Origin: an uncultured Tateyamaria sp.
GTDB taxonomy: Bacteria > Pseudomonadota > Alphaproteobacteria > Rhodobacterales > Rhodobacteraceae
Assembly: GCF_947503415.1 (NCBI RefSeq)
Contig: NZ_CANNDS010000002.1
Location: 682,001 to 746,000 of the forward strand
Reading direction: 5' to 3'
DNA: 64,000 nucleotides
Shown here piece by piece: positions 18,087 to 27,295 of this stretch. Position 1 is the stretch's first letter. Each line of letters begins with the position of its first letter. Position numbers and translations under genes: made by a program. The notes under the pieces are model-generated. The model worked only from the letters and a program-made list of their open reading frames with translations. It made no database searches and was not told where the DNA came from.

Positions 18087-19615
18087 CGCGCCTGCGTCCA
18101 ATACTCTTGGTCTGCGTCGCCTTGGCACTGTGGGAAGCTGTCGTGCGTATGGCGTCGGGCAACCTGTTGATCAGCAGCCCAACGGCCGTCGCGATTTATG
18201 TTTCGGAGAATGCCGCGCTCTTGGGCCGGGCCACGCTTGAGACGTCCGGCAACGCGGTCTGGGGGTTTGTCTGGGGCAACCTCGCAGCCGTGTTGCTGGG
18301 AAGCTTGATCACGGTCTTTCCCCGCAGCGAACGTACCGTTTCCGCCCTAGCCTTGCTGGTTTTTTGTGTGCCGCTGATCGCCAGCGGTCCCATCCTGCGG
18401 GTGCTGTTCGGCCCCGGCGCGGGGCCACAGATCACGCTCGCCGCGTTGGCCGTCTACTACACAACCCTGCTCGCGTTGCTTGTTGGTTTGCGCGCTGTGT
18501 CACAGACTTGGACCGACCTGATGCAAGTCTATGGGCGGGGCCGGATATCGACCCTGATCCGTGTACGGGCGCGGGCCAGTCTGCCCTATCTCTTTGTTGG
18601 CTTGCAGATCAGCGCACCTGCAGCCTTCCTCGGTGCGATGATCGGAGAGTTTACTGGCGCCGAACGGGGGCTTGGTGTGCTGACCTTGCGGGCCATGCGC
18701 GGGCTCGACACGGACGCCACGTGGACACTTGCGCTTCTTGCAGCAGCGATCGCCATGGCCGCCTATGCACTGATCGGCTGGCTGGGTCAGCACCTGGTTG
18801 GATACCGGCCGGTCATTCTGCTATCCGCGTCATCGGCACCTACAAATGGAAACGTATGGAGGCGTTTGACCGAGATCGCTTTGATCACAGTGCTCGTGCT
18901 GGTTCTGTGGCAACTGTCGATGGATGCGTTCGACCTCAATCGCTTTTTCGCCAAACGGCCCGGGGACGTGTGGGTGTTTCTGATGGATGCCGACAACCGT
19001 GGCACGCTGTTTGCCGCACTTGCCGAAACCCTGTCCTTTGCCGCGCCCGGCTATCTTGCAGGGCTCGGCTTGGGCGCTGGCCTCGCTGCGTTGCTGGTGC
19101 TGTCACCGGCACTGAGCCAGGCCACCATGCCCGTGGCGGTGGCGCTGCGCGCGATCCCAATCATAACCACAGCGCCGCTTCTGGTGCTGGCCTTCGGGCG
19201 CGGTCTCGTCGGGACAATGGTGGTTGTCGCGGTAATGATCTTTTTCCCCACATTCGTGGCCTGCCAACAGGGCCTGCGCCAGACCTCCGGTCAGATTGTC
19301 GATCTGTTCAAAAGCTACGGTGCCGGTCGTTGGCGTTTGCTGCGTGCAGCGCAAATCCCCGCGATGCTGCCAGCCTTTTTTGCCTCTGCCCGAATGGCCG
19401 TGCCAGCTGCTTTGCTGGCGGTCACTACGGTCGAATGGCTTGCTACCGGTAAGGGGATCGGAGTGTTGATGGCCATGACAGCCAGCACATCCAACTACAA
19501 TATGCTCTGGTCCTGCGTCGCAATCCTCGCCGTTGTGGCCGTGACAACCTATGCCGCCATCACCGCATTGGAGCGTTTGGTTCTACGCATCTACGCCAGT
19601 GAACAGGTGTCATGA
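18083..19615 (+). CDS. ABC transporter permease with two fused membrane domains
   Basis: 510 residues, about twice the length of a normal SsuC-type permease. The first half contains an EAA-like loop (GAMIGEFTGAERGLGVL) near residue 190; the second half repeats the plan with AVTTVEWLATGKGIGVLM near residue 450. Each half has about six helices, so one chain could supply the whole membrane channel normally made by a homodimer. The start is GTG at 18083, overlapping the ATPase stop, with GGAGAAG upstream. No frameshift or linker stop is seen, so this is a true fusion. The stop overlaps the GT4 start. Confidence 0.9.
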   Translation: MTRLRPILLVCVALALWEAVVRMASGNLLISSPTAVAIYVSENAALLGRATLETSGNAVWGFVWGNLAAVLLGSLITVFPRSERTVSALALLVFCVPLIASGPILRVLFGPGAGPQITLAALAVYYTTLLALLVGLRAVSQTWTDLMQVYGRGRISTLIRVRARASLPYLFVGLQISAPAAFLGAMIGEFTGAERGLGVLTLRAMRGLDTDATWTLALLAAAIAMAAYALIGWLGQHLVGYRPVILLSASSAPTNGNVWRRLTEIALITVLVLVLWQLSMDAFDLNRFFAKRPGDVWVFLMDADNRGTLFAALAETLSFAAPGYLAGLGLGAGLAALLVLSPALSQATMPVAVALRAIPIITTAPLLVLAFGRGLVGTMVVVAVMIFFPTFVACQQGLRQTSGQIVDLFKSYGAGRWRLLRAAQIPAMLPAFFASARMAVPAALLAVTTVEWLATGKGIGVLMAMTASTSNYNMLWSCVAILAVVAVTTYAAITALERLVLRIYASEQVS

Positions 19616-20655
19616 CCCAAGCCGTTTTCGCTATCCCCGGGGACAAGGACCGCCGCACCGGCGGCTTCATCTACGAAGCCCGCGTGCTGCATGAGTTGAA
19701 CGAACTGGGCTGCACTACTCAGCATCTTCAACTGCCGGGCAGCTTTCCCGATCCGACGGCTGCGGACATGGAAGCGACGATTAACGCGCTCTGTGCCGTG
19801 CCGCAGGATCAGCCGATCATATTGGATGGCCTTGTCTTTGGCGCAATCGATCCCGCGGGTCTGGCCCGGGTCAGCGCCCCTGTCATCGCGATGATCCACC
19901 ATCCGCTTGGTCTCGAAACGGGGCTACCCAAGACGCGGGCAGACTTTTTACTTCGAAACGAAGCGGCGGCCTTGCGCCATACCGATCATGTCATTGTCCC
20001 AAGCCTCGAAACAGCCCGGATCCTATGCCGCGACTTTGGTGCGGATGCAGACAGGGTCACCGTTGCTCCGCCTGGTTTTGACAGACCTACGGTGCACCGC
20101 ACGCCGACAACCCCGCCACTGATCCTTTCCGTGGGGCTCTTGGCGCCGCGCAAAGGACACGATGTCCTCCTCGACGCTCTGGGACAGCTCGAAAACCTCT
20201 CGTGGCGAGCGGACATTGTGGGCAAGACATATGACCCAGACTATGCCTATGCGCTCGACCGGCAAGTCCACACGCTTGGCATTGCCACGCGCGTGACCTT
20301 TTCTGGCGAAATCGAACAGGATGCCCTGACCACCCGCTTCAACGCAGCATCGGTTTTTGCGTTGGCCACCCGTTACGAAGGCTACGGCATGGTTCTGAAC
20401 GAAGCGATGTTCTACGGCTTGCCCATTGTCTCTTGCAGCGTCGGTGCGGTGCCGGAAACTGTTGGTGACGCCGGAATTCTCGTCCCCCCCGATGATGCCA
20501 AATGCCTCGCAGATGCCCTGCGCCAGATCATCGAAAACCCAGCTGAGGCGGACCGGCTGTCACGCTTGTCCACCCAACGGGCCCGTGCCCTGCCGCATTG
20601 GCGGGACACGGCCCGGGTGTTTTCGAGCGTCATAGGGCGGCTTGGAAGCCAATAA
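19612..20655 (+). CDS. Glycosyltransferase family 4 protein
   Basis: 347 residues, GT-B fold. The C-terminal nucleotide-sugar domain shows LILSVGLLAPRKGHDVLLDAL, the FALATRYEGYGMVLNEAMFYG block with the E-x7-E pair, and GAVPETVGDAG. The N-terminal part begins VFAIPGDKDRRTGGFIYEARV. It transfers a sugar to a lipid or glycan on the cytoplasmic face. The start overlaps the permease stop (ATGA), making it the last coupled gene of the run. Together with the phosphatidyltransferase and sulfatase-like genes this suggests a decorated glycolipid; that is inference. Confidence 0.93.
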   Translation: MTQAVFAIPGDKDRRTGGFIYEARVLHELNELGCTTQHLQLPGSFPDPTAADMEATINALCAVPQDQPIILDGLVFGAIDPAGLARVSAPVIAMIHHPLGLETGLPKTRADFLLRNEAAALRHTDHVIVPSLETARILCRDFGADADRVTVAPPGFDRPTVHRTPTTPPLILSVGLLAPRKGHDVLLDALGQLENLSWRADIVGKTYDPDYAYALDRQVHTLGIATRVTFSGEIEQDALTTRFNAASVFALATRYEGYGMVLNEAMFYGLPIVSCSVGAVPETVGDAGILVPPDDAKCLADALRQIIENPAEADRLSRLSTQRARALPHWRDTARVFSSVIGRLGSQ

Positions 20656-20741
20656 AGAAACGTCGGGGCTTTGAAACGCGAGGACCATCTACGCCGCGTT
20701 TTCCGATGGCAAACTCCACAACCCACCAATCAAGACGTGGG

Positions 20742-21650
20742 CTAAGTCGCTTGCGTGAAAGGCGTCTTGACGGTGTGGAGCCGCAGGTGACGGATAAACG
20801 CGCGCGCGATGGCTGGTGTTGGCTTGTGATCCGACGTCACAAAATATGTTCTATATTCGATCGGGGATGCGAACTTGCGAAAGATGACATCGTCTGACCG
20901 ATACTGCGCCACGGGAAAAGGATTGATGACCGTGACACCAAGCCCCGTCTGCGCAAGATCCACAGCGGCAAAGGACGTGGACGCTTCGGCGACGATGTGC
21001 GGGATGCTCCGGCTGTTTGTCAGGACTTTCTCCAACTGTGCCCGTCTGGAATGTCGGTGGCTCAAGGCGATCAGAGGCCGATTGTGCAAGTCTTCCGGCT
21101 GGATGATCTCAAACTCGGCCAGATCGTGATCTCGGGGCATCGCACACGCCGCCTCGGAATGCCTGTAGGGCGTCAGCTTTATGCCCTCGCGCGTGAGGTC
21201 CACGCCGGACAGGCCAAGGTCGGATCGATCCTCTTGAATCCGCCTGATCACCTCTTCGGAGGACGCGACCTCAAGGCTGACAAAAAAGTGGGGATTGGCC
21301 CGCAGAAAGGTTGCAATGTGACCCACCAGAAAGCGGTGCGCATAGGTCGGCGGCGCCGTCAGGCGCAGCGTTTCCTGCGCAGGTTCGGTCGGGCCATCAA
21401 TACGGTCAAGCGCCTCAAACAGAGGATCAAGCCGCCGGTTCAACTGGGCCGCCTCAAACGTCGGTCGCAGGCGTCCTCCGTCCCGCTCAAACAGGATACG
21501 GCCAAGGCGCGCCTCAAGGCTGGCAATGGACCGGCTGATGGCGGATTGGGACAATCCAAGGCGCAGCGCGGCCTTCGATGTCGTACCGCTTTCCATCAGC
21601 GCCCGCAGTGCTTCGTATTCCGGCAGGCTGTGCCACGTACGTCCCGCCAT
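20742..21650 (-). CDS. LysR family transcriptional regulator
   Basis: 302 residues. The N-terminal winged helix (TSKAALRLGLSQSAISRSIASLEARLGRILFERDGGRLRPT) is followed by the usual effector-binding domain (QETLRLTAPPTYAHRFLVGHI and TGLGVTVINPF). It is divergent from the membrane dipeptidase gene, with a 110-bp gap holding a TATGAT-N5-ATCATA palindrome, so it likely controls the dipeptidase and peptide-transport operon. The effector is perhaps a dipeptide or D-amino acid. Family certain, target inferred. Confidence 0.93.
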   Translation of the reverse strand: MAGRTWHSLPEYEALRALMESGTTSKAALRLGLSQSAISRSIASLEARLGRILFERDGGRLRPTFEAAQLNRRLDPLFEALDRIDGPTEPAQETLRLTAPPTYAHRFLVGHIATFLRANPHFFVSLEVASSEEVIRRIQEDRSDLGLSGVDLTREGIKLTPYRHSEAACAMPRDHDLAEFEIIQPEDLHNRPLIALSHRHSRRAQLEKVLTNSRSIPHIVAEASTSFAAVDLAQTGLGVTVINPFPVAQYRSDDVIFRKFASPIEYRTYFVTSDHKPTPAIARAFIRHLRLHTVKTPFTQAT

Positions 21651-21678
21651 TCAAGACCCTGCAATAATGTCATTAGTC

Positions 21679-21695
21679 TATGATCTTTTATCATA
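21679..21695. promoter_or_regulatory. Candidate LysR-type operator
   Basis: TATGAT, five bases (CTTTT), then ATCATA: a perfect 6-bp inverted repeat that satisfies the T-N11-A LysR box. It lies between divergent genes, 28 bp from the regulator's start and 65 bp before the dipeptidase start. Confidence 0.5.
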
Positions 21696-21760
21696 CACTC
21701 GGATATGGTGCATGAGATTTTATGGCATAGGGTGGTGCGGTTGCTTTCGTTTGGGGGACG

Positions 21761-22828
21761 ATGCATTTGGGACCCACGCTCCAGCCGACCATTTTCGACG
21801 GCCATAACGATGTGCTGCTCAAGCTCTTCCGAGCAGGACGTTCCTCGGCAGCAGACAGCTTTCTGAACGGTGGTCACGGAGCCGTTGACCTGCCAGCTGC
21901 ACAAACGGGTGGCTTTGGCGGTGGTTTCTTTGCGGTGTTCGTGCCCTCGCCCATGGACTTTGATGCCAAGTTCGAGGAGATGACGAAGGACACCTACGAC
22001 CTGCCCTTGCCCGACCCGATCCACTGGGAGGACGCGTTCCCGATTGTAATGGCGCAGGCCGCGATCCTGTTCGAACTGGAAGAAAAAGGCGCACTGAATG
22101 TGTGCCGGACAGCCGCCGATATCCGCACATCCCTCAAAGTCGGAAAGCTGGCGGCGGTCTTTCACATCGAAGGCGCCGAAGCGATTGATCCGGACCTGAA
22201 CACGCTCGACGTGCTGTATCAGGCAGGGCTGCGGTCCATCGGTCCGGTCTGGAGCCGGGAAACCACCTTTGGTCACGGTGTGCCATTTCGCTACCCAAGC
22301 TCTCCGGATACCGGGCCCGGCCTGACCGATCACGGCCTGCGTCTGGTCAAACGGTGCAATGATCTTGGCGTTATGGTTGACCTGTCGCATCTGAACGAAG
22401 CGGGGTTCTGGGATGTGGCGCGGCATTCTACGAAACCGCTGGTCGCCACCCATTCCAACGTACACGCTATATGTCCGCATTCCCGCAATCTGACCGACAA
22501 ACAGCTTGCCGCAATTGCGGAAAGTGACGGTATGGTAGGTCTGAATTTTGCTGTGGCGTTCCTGCGCGCAGATGGCAAGATGCTGGCGGAGGTTCCGCTG
22601 GAACAGATGATCCGCCACCTTGACCACCTGATCGAAACGGTTGGAGAGGATCGTGTCGGGTTCGGGTCGGACTATGACGGGGCGATTGTGCCGGAATTGC
22701 TCACATCCAGTGCTGGGTTGCCGCATTTAAGGGCAATCATGCGCCAACATGGCTATGACGATGCTTTGATGACGAAGCTCTGCCATGGAAACTGGCTTAG
22801 AGTGCTTGAAAAAACCTGGGGACAATAA
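21761..22828 (+). CDS. Membrane dipeptidase (peptidase M19, renal dipeptidase family)
   Basis: 355 residues of the metal-dependent M19 family, which hydrolyses dipeptides, often with a D-residue at the C-side. Metal ligands are visible in order: TIFDGHND (HxD), FHIEGAE (bridging Glu), DLSHLNE (His), ATHSN (His) and FGSDYDG (Asp). There is no signal peptide, so it is probably cytoplasmic. GGGGGA precedes the start at 21761. It is followed 46 bp later by a peptide-type ABC importer, which suggests import then cleavage of dipeptides. Confidence 0.95.
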   Translation: MHLGPTLQPTIFDGHNDVLLKLFRAGRSSAADSFLNGGHGAVDLPAAQTGGFGGGFFAVFVPSPMDFDAKFEEMTKDTYDLPLPDPIHWEDAFPIVMAQAAILFELEEKGALNVCRTAADIRTSLKVGKLAAVFHIEGAEAIDPDLNTLDVLYQAGLRSIGPVWSRETTFGHGVPFRYPSSPDTGPGLTDHGLRLVKRCNDLGVMVDLSHLNEAGFWDVARHSTKPLVATHSNVHAICPHSRNLTDKQLAAIAESDGMVGLNFAVAFLRADGKMLAEVPLEQMIRHLDHLIETVGEDRVGFGSDYDGAIVPELLTSSAGLPHLRAIMRQHGYDDALMTKLCHGNWLRVLEKTWGQ

Positions 22829-22874
22829 CCCGGACATAACACAACAAATTTCGACAACGGAGGAAGATAACAAA

Positions 22875-24470
22875 ATGAATACTTTTGCAAAATTGCTGAC
22901 CGGGGCCGCGATAGGGCTTGCGGTGAGCGTCACATCTTTCTCGGCCATGGCCGAGACGCCTGCGAATATGCTGGTGATCGCGCACCGGATCGACGACGTC
23001 ACCACGATTGATCCCGCCGAAAGCTTTGAATTTGCGGGCTCGGACATCAGCCGCAACGTCTACAACCGTCTGGTCAGCCTTGATCCCAACGATCTGGCCG
23101 CCGGGTACAAACCCGATCTGGCCGAAAGCTGGGACGTGTCGGACGACGGCAAGACCATCACCTTCACCATGCGCGAAGGGGTGACCTTCCACTCTGGCAA
23201 CCCGGTGACGGCCGAAGACGCCGCGTTCTCGCTGCAGCGCGCGGTGATTCTGAACAAAACGCCAGCCTTCATCCTGACTCAGTTCGGCTTCACACCTGAA
23301 AATGCGGCGGAAACGATCCGGGCTGACGGCAACAAGCTGATGATCACGACGGACAAGCGCTATGCGACTTCCTTTATCCTCAACTGCCTGACTGCCACGA
23401 TCGGCGCTGTTGTCGACAAAGAAACCGTCATGGCCAACGAGGTGGACGGCGACATGGGCAACGAGTGGCTCAAGACGAACTCGGCAGGCTCTGGCCCCTA
23501 CAAGCTGGACAGCTGGAAGCCCAACGAAAGCGTCACCCTGTCTTCCAACCCAGACTATTACGGCGGCGCCCCCACGATGGAGCGGGTCATTGTGCGCCAC
23601 GTGATCGAAAGCGCATCGCAGCGGCTGTTGCTGGAACGCGGTGATATCGACATCGCGCGCAACCTGAATCCTGAAGACGTGGCCGGGGCCTCACAAGTGG
23701 ATGGGGTCAAGATCGAAGACGAGCTGAAAGGCCGCCTGATGTATCTGGCGCTGAACCAGAAACATCCAGAGCTGTCCAAACCCGAGGTGCGGCAGGCTTT
23801 CAAATACCTGATCGACTACGAGGGTATGCGCGACAGCTTCCTCAAGGGGCAGTACACGATCCACCAGAACTTCCTGCCTGCGACCTACCTGGGCGCGTCC
23901 GAGGAAAACCCGTTCTCCTACAACATCGAAAAGGCGAAGGAACTGCTGGCAGCCGCCGGGGTCGAAAACCTTGAGGTCGAGATAGGCGTGCGCGAGGCGC
24001 AGGAACGGATCGAGATCGGTCAGAGCTTTCAGAACGCGGCGGCACAGGCTGGGATCAAGGTGAACATCACCGTGGGCACGGCCAAGCAGATCCTCGCACG
24101 CTACCGGGCGCGGGAGCTTGATGTGTATCTGGGCGCTTGGGGTCCGGACTATCCTGATCCGCAGACAAATGCGGGCACGTTTGCCTTCAACCCCGACAAC
24201 TCGGACGCGGCACAGGCCACCGGCCTGCTTGCGTGGCGCAACAGCTGGGATACTGGTGGCCTGACCGAAAAGGTCGAGGCAGCCGTGGTCGAAAATGACC
24301 GCGAAGCCCGCATCCAGATGTATCAGGACATTCAGGCCGAGTTTCGCGAGACGTCGCCGTTTGTGATCATGTTCCAGCAGATTGAGCAATCAGCCCTGCG
24401 CGACAACGTGACGGACTGGTCCACCGGCCAGGCTGTGACCTCAGCCGCGTACTGGCAGGTCACAAAGTAA
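22875..24470 (+). CDS. Peptide ABC transporter substrate-binding protein (DppA-like), copy 1
   Basis: 531 residues of the SBP_bac_5 family. A Sec signal peptide (MNTFAKLLTGAAIGLAVSVT to AMAE) precedes the periplasmic domain, with DPAESFEFAG, GYKPDLAESWDVSDDGKTIT and VTFHSGNPVTAEDA. The ATG at 22875 has GGAGGAAG 12 bases upstream; the open frame reaches further back into the dipeptidase gene but without a site. Its stop is immediately followed by the permease start. A second, clearly related binding protein lies at 28060. Confidence 0.95.
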   Translation: MNTFAKLLTGAAIGLAVSVTSFSAMAETPANMLVIAHRIDDVTTIDPAESFEFAGSDISRNVYNRLVSLDPNDLAAGYKPDLAESWDVSDDGKTITFTMREGVTFHSGNPVTAEDAAFSLQRAVILNKTPAFILTQFGFTPENAAETIRADGNKLMITTDKRYATSFILNCLTATIGAVVDKETVMANEVDGDMGNEWLKTNSAGSGPYKLDSWKPNESVTLSSNPDYYGGAPTMERVIVRHVIESASQRLLLERGDIDIARNLNPEDVAGASQVDGVKIEDELKGRLMYLALNQKHPELSKPEVRQAFKYLIDYEGMRDSFLKGQYTIHQNFLPATYLGASEENPFSYNIEKAKELLAAAGVENLEVEIGVREAQERIEIGQSFQNAAAQAGIKVNITVGTAKQILARYRARELDVYLGAWGPDYPDPQTNAGTFAFNPDNSDAAQATGLLAWRNSWDTGGLTEKVEAAVVENDREARIQMYQDIQAEFRETSPFVIMFQQIEQSALRDNVTDWSTGQAVTSAAYWQVTK

Positions 24471-25529
24471 ATGGCCCTCATAGAGGACAACGGGAAGGGG
24501 CGCGCACGCGCGTCCCTTCCCCCATGGATACAGACAGCTTTCCTGACCATCGGCTCCATTGCGATGACGATGCTGGGGCTGTTGTTCGTGACGTTTATCA
24601 TCGGTCGCGTGATGCCAATCGACCCGGTGCTGGCGATTGTGGGCGAGCGCGCCTCGCAGTCCACTTATGACGCGGTGTTTCTGGAACTGGGCCTCGACAA
24701 GCCGCTCATCGTGCAATTTGCCTATTACATCTGGGACGTACTGCATCTTGATTTTGGCACCTCGCTGCTGAACGCAAGGCCTGTGGCCGAAGACATCGCA
24801 CGCGTCTTCCCCGCAACGCTGGAGCTTGCGACGTTGGGCATTTTTTTTGGGATCGTTTTCGGTGTGCCGCTCGGCGTTGTTGCAGCTGCCCGCAAAGGAT
24901 CGTGGATTGATCAATTGGCCCGCGTGCTCGCACTTGTTGGCTATTCAATGCCCATTTTCTGGCTGGGCCTTATGGGCCTTCTTATTTTCTACGGTATTCT
25001 GGGATGGGTCGGCGGCCCCGGGCGCGTGGGCATTTTCTATGTCGATGTCGTGCCAAGTGTGACCGGCCTGATCCTTGTAGATGCGGCACTGGACGGCAAC
25101 TGGGATGTCTTCAAGGACGCCTTCAGCCATATCATCCTGCCCGCGTCTTTGCTGGGCTACTATTCTCTGGCCTATATCAGCCGCATGACGCGGTCATTCA
25201 TGCTGGAACAGCTGAGCGCGGAATACATCACCACCGCGCGCGTCAAGGGCATGTCTGAATGGGACGTGATCTGGAAGCACGCCTTCCGCAACATCCGCGT
25301 GCAACTGATCACCGTGATCGCGCTCAGCTATGCCACACTTCTCGAAGGGTCGGTTCTGACCGAGATCATCTTTTCCTGGCCGGGCATTGGCAGCTACATC
25401 ACCACCGCCCTGCTCAGTGCCGATATGAATGCGGTGCTTGGGGGCACGGTTGTTGTCGGTCTGATCTTCATCCTGCTCAACATCTTCTCGGACCTGCTCT
25501 ACAAGGTCTTTGATCCGAGGGCGAAGTAG
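24471..25529 (+). CDS. Peptide ABC transporter permease (DppB-like)
   Basis: 352 residues, six helices. Family blocks are DPVLAIVGERAS after the first helix, LDFGTSLLNARPVAEDI, and the EAA loop EYITTARVKGMSEWDVIWKHAFRN. The end LLYKVFDPRAK is standard. The N-terminal 22 residues (EDNGKGRARAS) are an extra polar tail, and a later start is possible. It begins directly after the preceding stop, with no gap, and is followed directly by the second permease, so translation is coupled. Confidence 0.95.
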   Translation: MALIEDNGKGRARASLPPWIQTAFLTIGSIAMTMLGLLFVTFIIGRVMPIDPVLAIVGERASQSTYDAVFLELGLDKPLIVQFAYYIWDVLHLDFGTSLLNARPVAEDIARVFPATLELATLGIFFGIVFGVPLGVVAAARKGSWIDQLARVLALVGYSMPIFWLGLMGLLIFYGILGWVGGPGRVGIFYVDVVPSVTGLILVDAALDGNWDVFKDAFSHIILPASLLGYYSLAYISRMTRSFMLEQLSAEYITTARVKGMSEWDVIWKHAFRNIRVQLITVIALSYATLLEGSVLTEIIFSWPGIGSYITTALLSADMNAVLGGTVVVGLIFILLNIFSDLLYKVFDPRAK

Positions 25530-26438
25530 ATGGCCGAACAGACCCTTCGGGAGTGGCTCCTGACGGACACGCCCACCTCGCGCCGTCACGCAAAAGTGTC
25601 GGCATTCTATCAGGGCTGGCTGTCTTTCCGCGCCAACACGATGGCAATGATCGGTCTTGGCATTCTGCTGGCGCTGGTACTGATCGCGGCCGCCGCGCCG
25701 TTTCTGGCACCGCATGATCCATTCGCGCAGGACCTTGGCAACCGGCTCGCGCCTTTGGGGGCCGAGGGCCATATCTTTGGCACGGACAGCCTTGGTCGGG
25801 ATATCCTGTCCCGCCTGATCTACGGCGCGCGGATTACGCTTTATATTGTGGCGCTGGTGGCGCTCATCGCACCGGTGGTCGGGCTCTTGATGGGCACCGT
25901 ATCGGGCTATGTCGGCGGTTGGGTTGATATCGTGCTGATGCGGATCACCGATATTTTCCTTGCCTTCCCGCGCTTGGTGCTGGCCTTGGCCTTTGTGGCG
26001 GCACTTGGGGCGGGGATCGAAAACGCGGTCATTGCCATATCGCTGACCGCATGGCCGCCTTATGCCCGGATCGCCCGGGCCGAAACTCTGACGATCCGGT
26101 CTTCCGACTACATATCTGCCATCCAGTTACAGGGCGCCGGGGGACTGCGGATCATCACGAAACATATCTGGCCCCTGTGCATTTCATCTCTCATCGTGCG
26201 CGTGACACTCGACATGGCCGGGATCATCCTGGCCGCTGCAGGCCTTGGATTTCTGGGTCTTGGCGCACAGCCCCCCAGCCCGGAATGGGGTGCGATGATC
26301 TCTGAAGGGCGCCGCTTCATCCTCGATCATTGGTGGGTTGCGACCATGCCCGGGCTCGCCATTTTCACCGTGTCACTGGCGTTCAACCTGTTGGGCGACG
26401 GCTTGCGCGATGTGCTTGACCCAAAGGCAGGTGAGTGA
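25530..26438 (+). CDS. Peptide ABC transporter permease (DppC-like)
   Basis: 302 residues. The N-terminal cytoplasmic tail and first helix precede APFLAPHDPFAQDLGNRLAP and FGTDSLGRDILSRLIYGARI, which are hallmark DppC/OppC segments. The EAA loop is SSDYISAIQLQGAGGLRIITKHIWP and the C-terminus ends NLLGDGLRDVLDPKAGE. It pairs with the DppB-like subunit. The stop overlaps the next ATG by one base (TGATG). Confidence 0.95.
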   Translation: MAEQTLREWLLTDTPTSRRHAKVSAFYQGWLSFRANTMAMIGLGILLALVLIAAAAPFLAPHDPFAQDLGNRLAPLGAEGHIFGTDSLGRDILSRLIYGARITLYIVALVALIAPVVGLLMGTVSGYVGGWVDIVLMRITDIFLAFPRLVLALAFVAALGAGIENAVIAISLTAWPPYARIARAETLTIRSSDYISAIQLQGAGGLRIITKHIWPLCISSLIVRVTLDMAGIILAAAGLGFLGLGAQPPSPEWGAMISEGRRFILDHWWVATMPGLAIFTVSLAFNLLGDGLRDVLDPKAGE

Positions 26439-27295
26439 TGAACCCTCTGCTCGATATCGAAAACCTTTGGGTCCGGTTTCCCACGCGCCAAGGCACCTTC
26501 GATGCGGTGCGTGGCATTTCGTTCTCTTTGGGCCGGGAACGGCTGGGCATTGTCGGCGAAAGCGGGTCGGGAAAGTCCATGACCGGGCGCGCGATCCTGC
26601 GCCTCATCCGCCCGCCCGGCATCGTCGAGGCGGACCATATCAAATTGGGTGGCGTGGACCTGCTGGAAAAGTCCGAAAAGGAAATGCGCGACGTGCGCGG
26701 TGAACGGATTTCCATGGTGATGCAGGACCCCAAGTTTTCGCTGAACCCGGTAATGACAATCGGAGATCAGATCATCGAAGCCTACCGGTTGCACAACAAG
26801 GCGTCGAAATCCACGGCTTGGACCAAGGCACTGGAGATGCTCGAAGCAGTGTCGATCCGTAATCCCGAGCGGGTCATGCGCGCCTATCCGCACGAGATGT
26901 CGGGGGGTATGGGGCAACGGATCATGATCGCGATGATGCTGATCCCGAACCCGGAAATCCTGATTGCGGACGAACCGACCTCGGCTCTTGATGTGTCGGT
27001 ACAGCGGCAGGTGCTCGACATCATGGACAAACTGGTCAAGGAACGCGGTATGGGGCTGATCTTTATCAGCCATGACCTCAACCTGGTGGCTGACTTCTGC
27101 GACAGGGTGCTGATCATGTATGCCGGGCGGATCGTCGAAGTTTGCGACGCGGACAAGCTGCATGATGCGCAGCACCCCTATACGCGGGGCCTGCTGAACT
27201 CGTTGCCACGGCTCGACACGCCACGGGACCGGCTTGATGTGCTGACCCGGGACCCGTCATGGTCCGACGCCCCAAGCGTGAGCGGTCGGGCATGA
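26438..27295 (+). CDS. Peptide ABC transporter ATP-binding protein (DppD-like)
   Basis: 285 residues: Walker A GESGSGKS, Q-loop VMQDPKFSLNPVMTI, signature in MSGGMGQRIMIAMML, Walker B ILIADEPTSALD and H-loop ISHDLNLVADF. The oligopeptide-transporter C-terminal extension (HPYTRGLLNSLPRLD) is present, but the cluster of cysteines that carries an iron-sulfur site in some members is not obvious. It overlaps the following ATPase gene by 4 bp. Confidence 0.95.
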   Translation: MNPLLDIENLWVRFPTRQGTFDAVRGISFSLGRERLGIVGESGSGKSMTGRAILRLIRPPGIVEADHIKLGGVDLLEKSEKEMRDVRGERISMVMQDPKFSLNPVMTIGDQIIEAYRLHNKASKSTAWTKALEMLEAVSIRNPERVMRAYPHEMSGGMGQRIMIAMMLIPNPEILIADEPTSALDVSVQRQVLDIMDKLVKERGMGLIFISHDLNLVADFCDRVLIMYAGRIVEVCDADKLHDAQHPYTRGLLNSLPRLDTPRDRLDVLTRDPSWSDAPSVSGRA

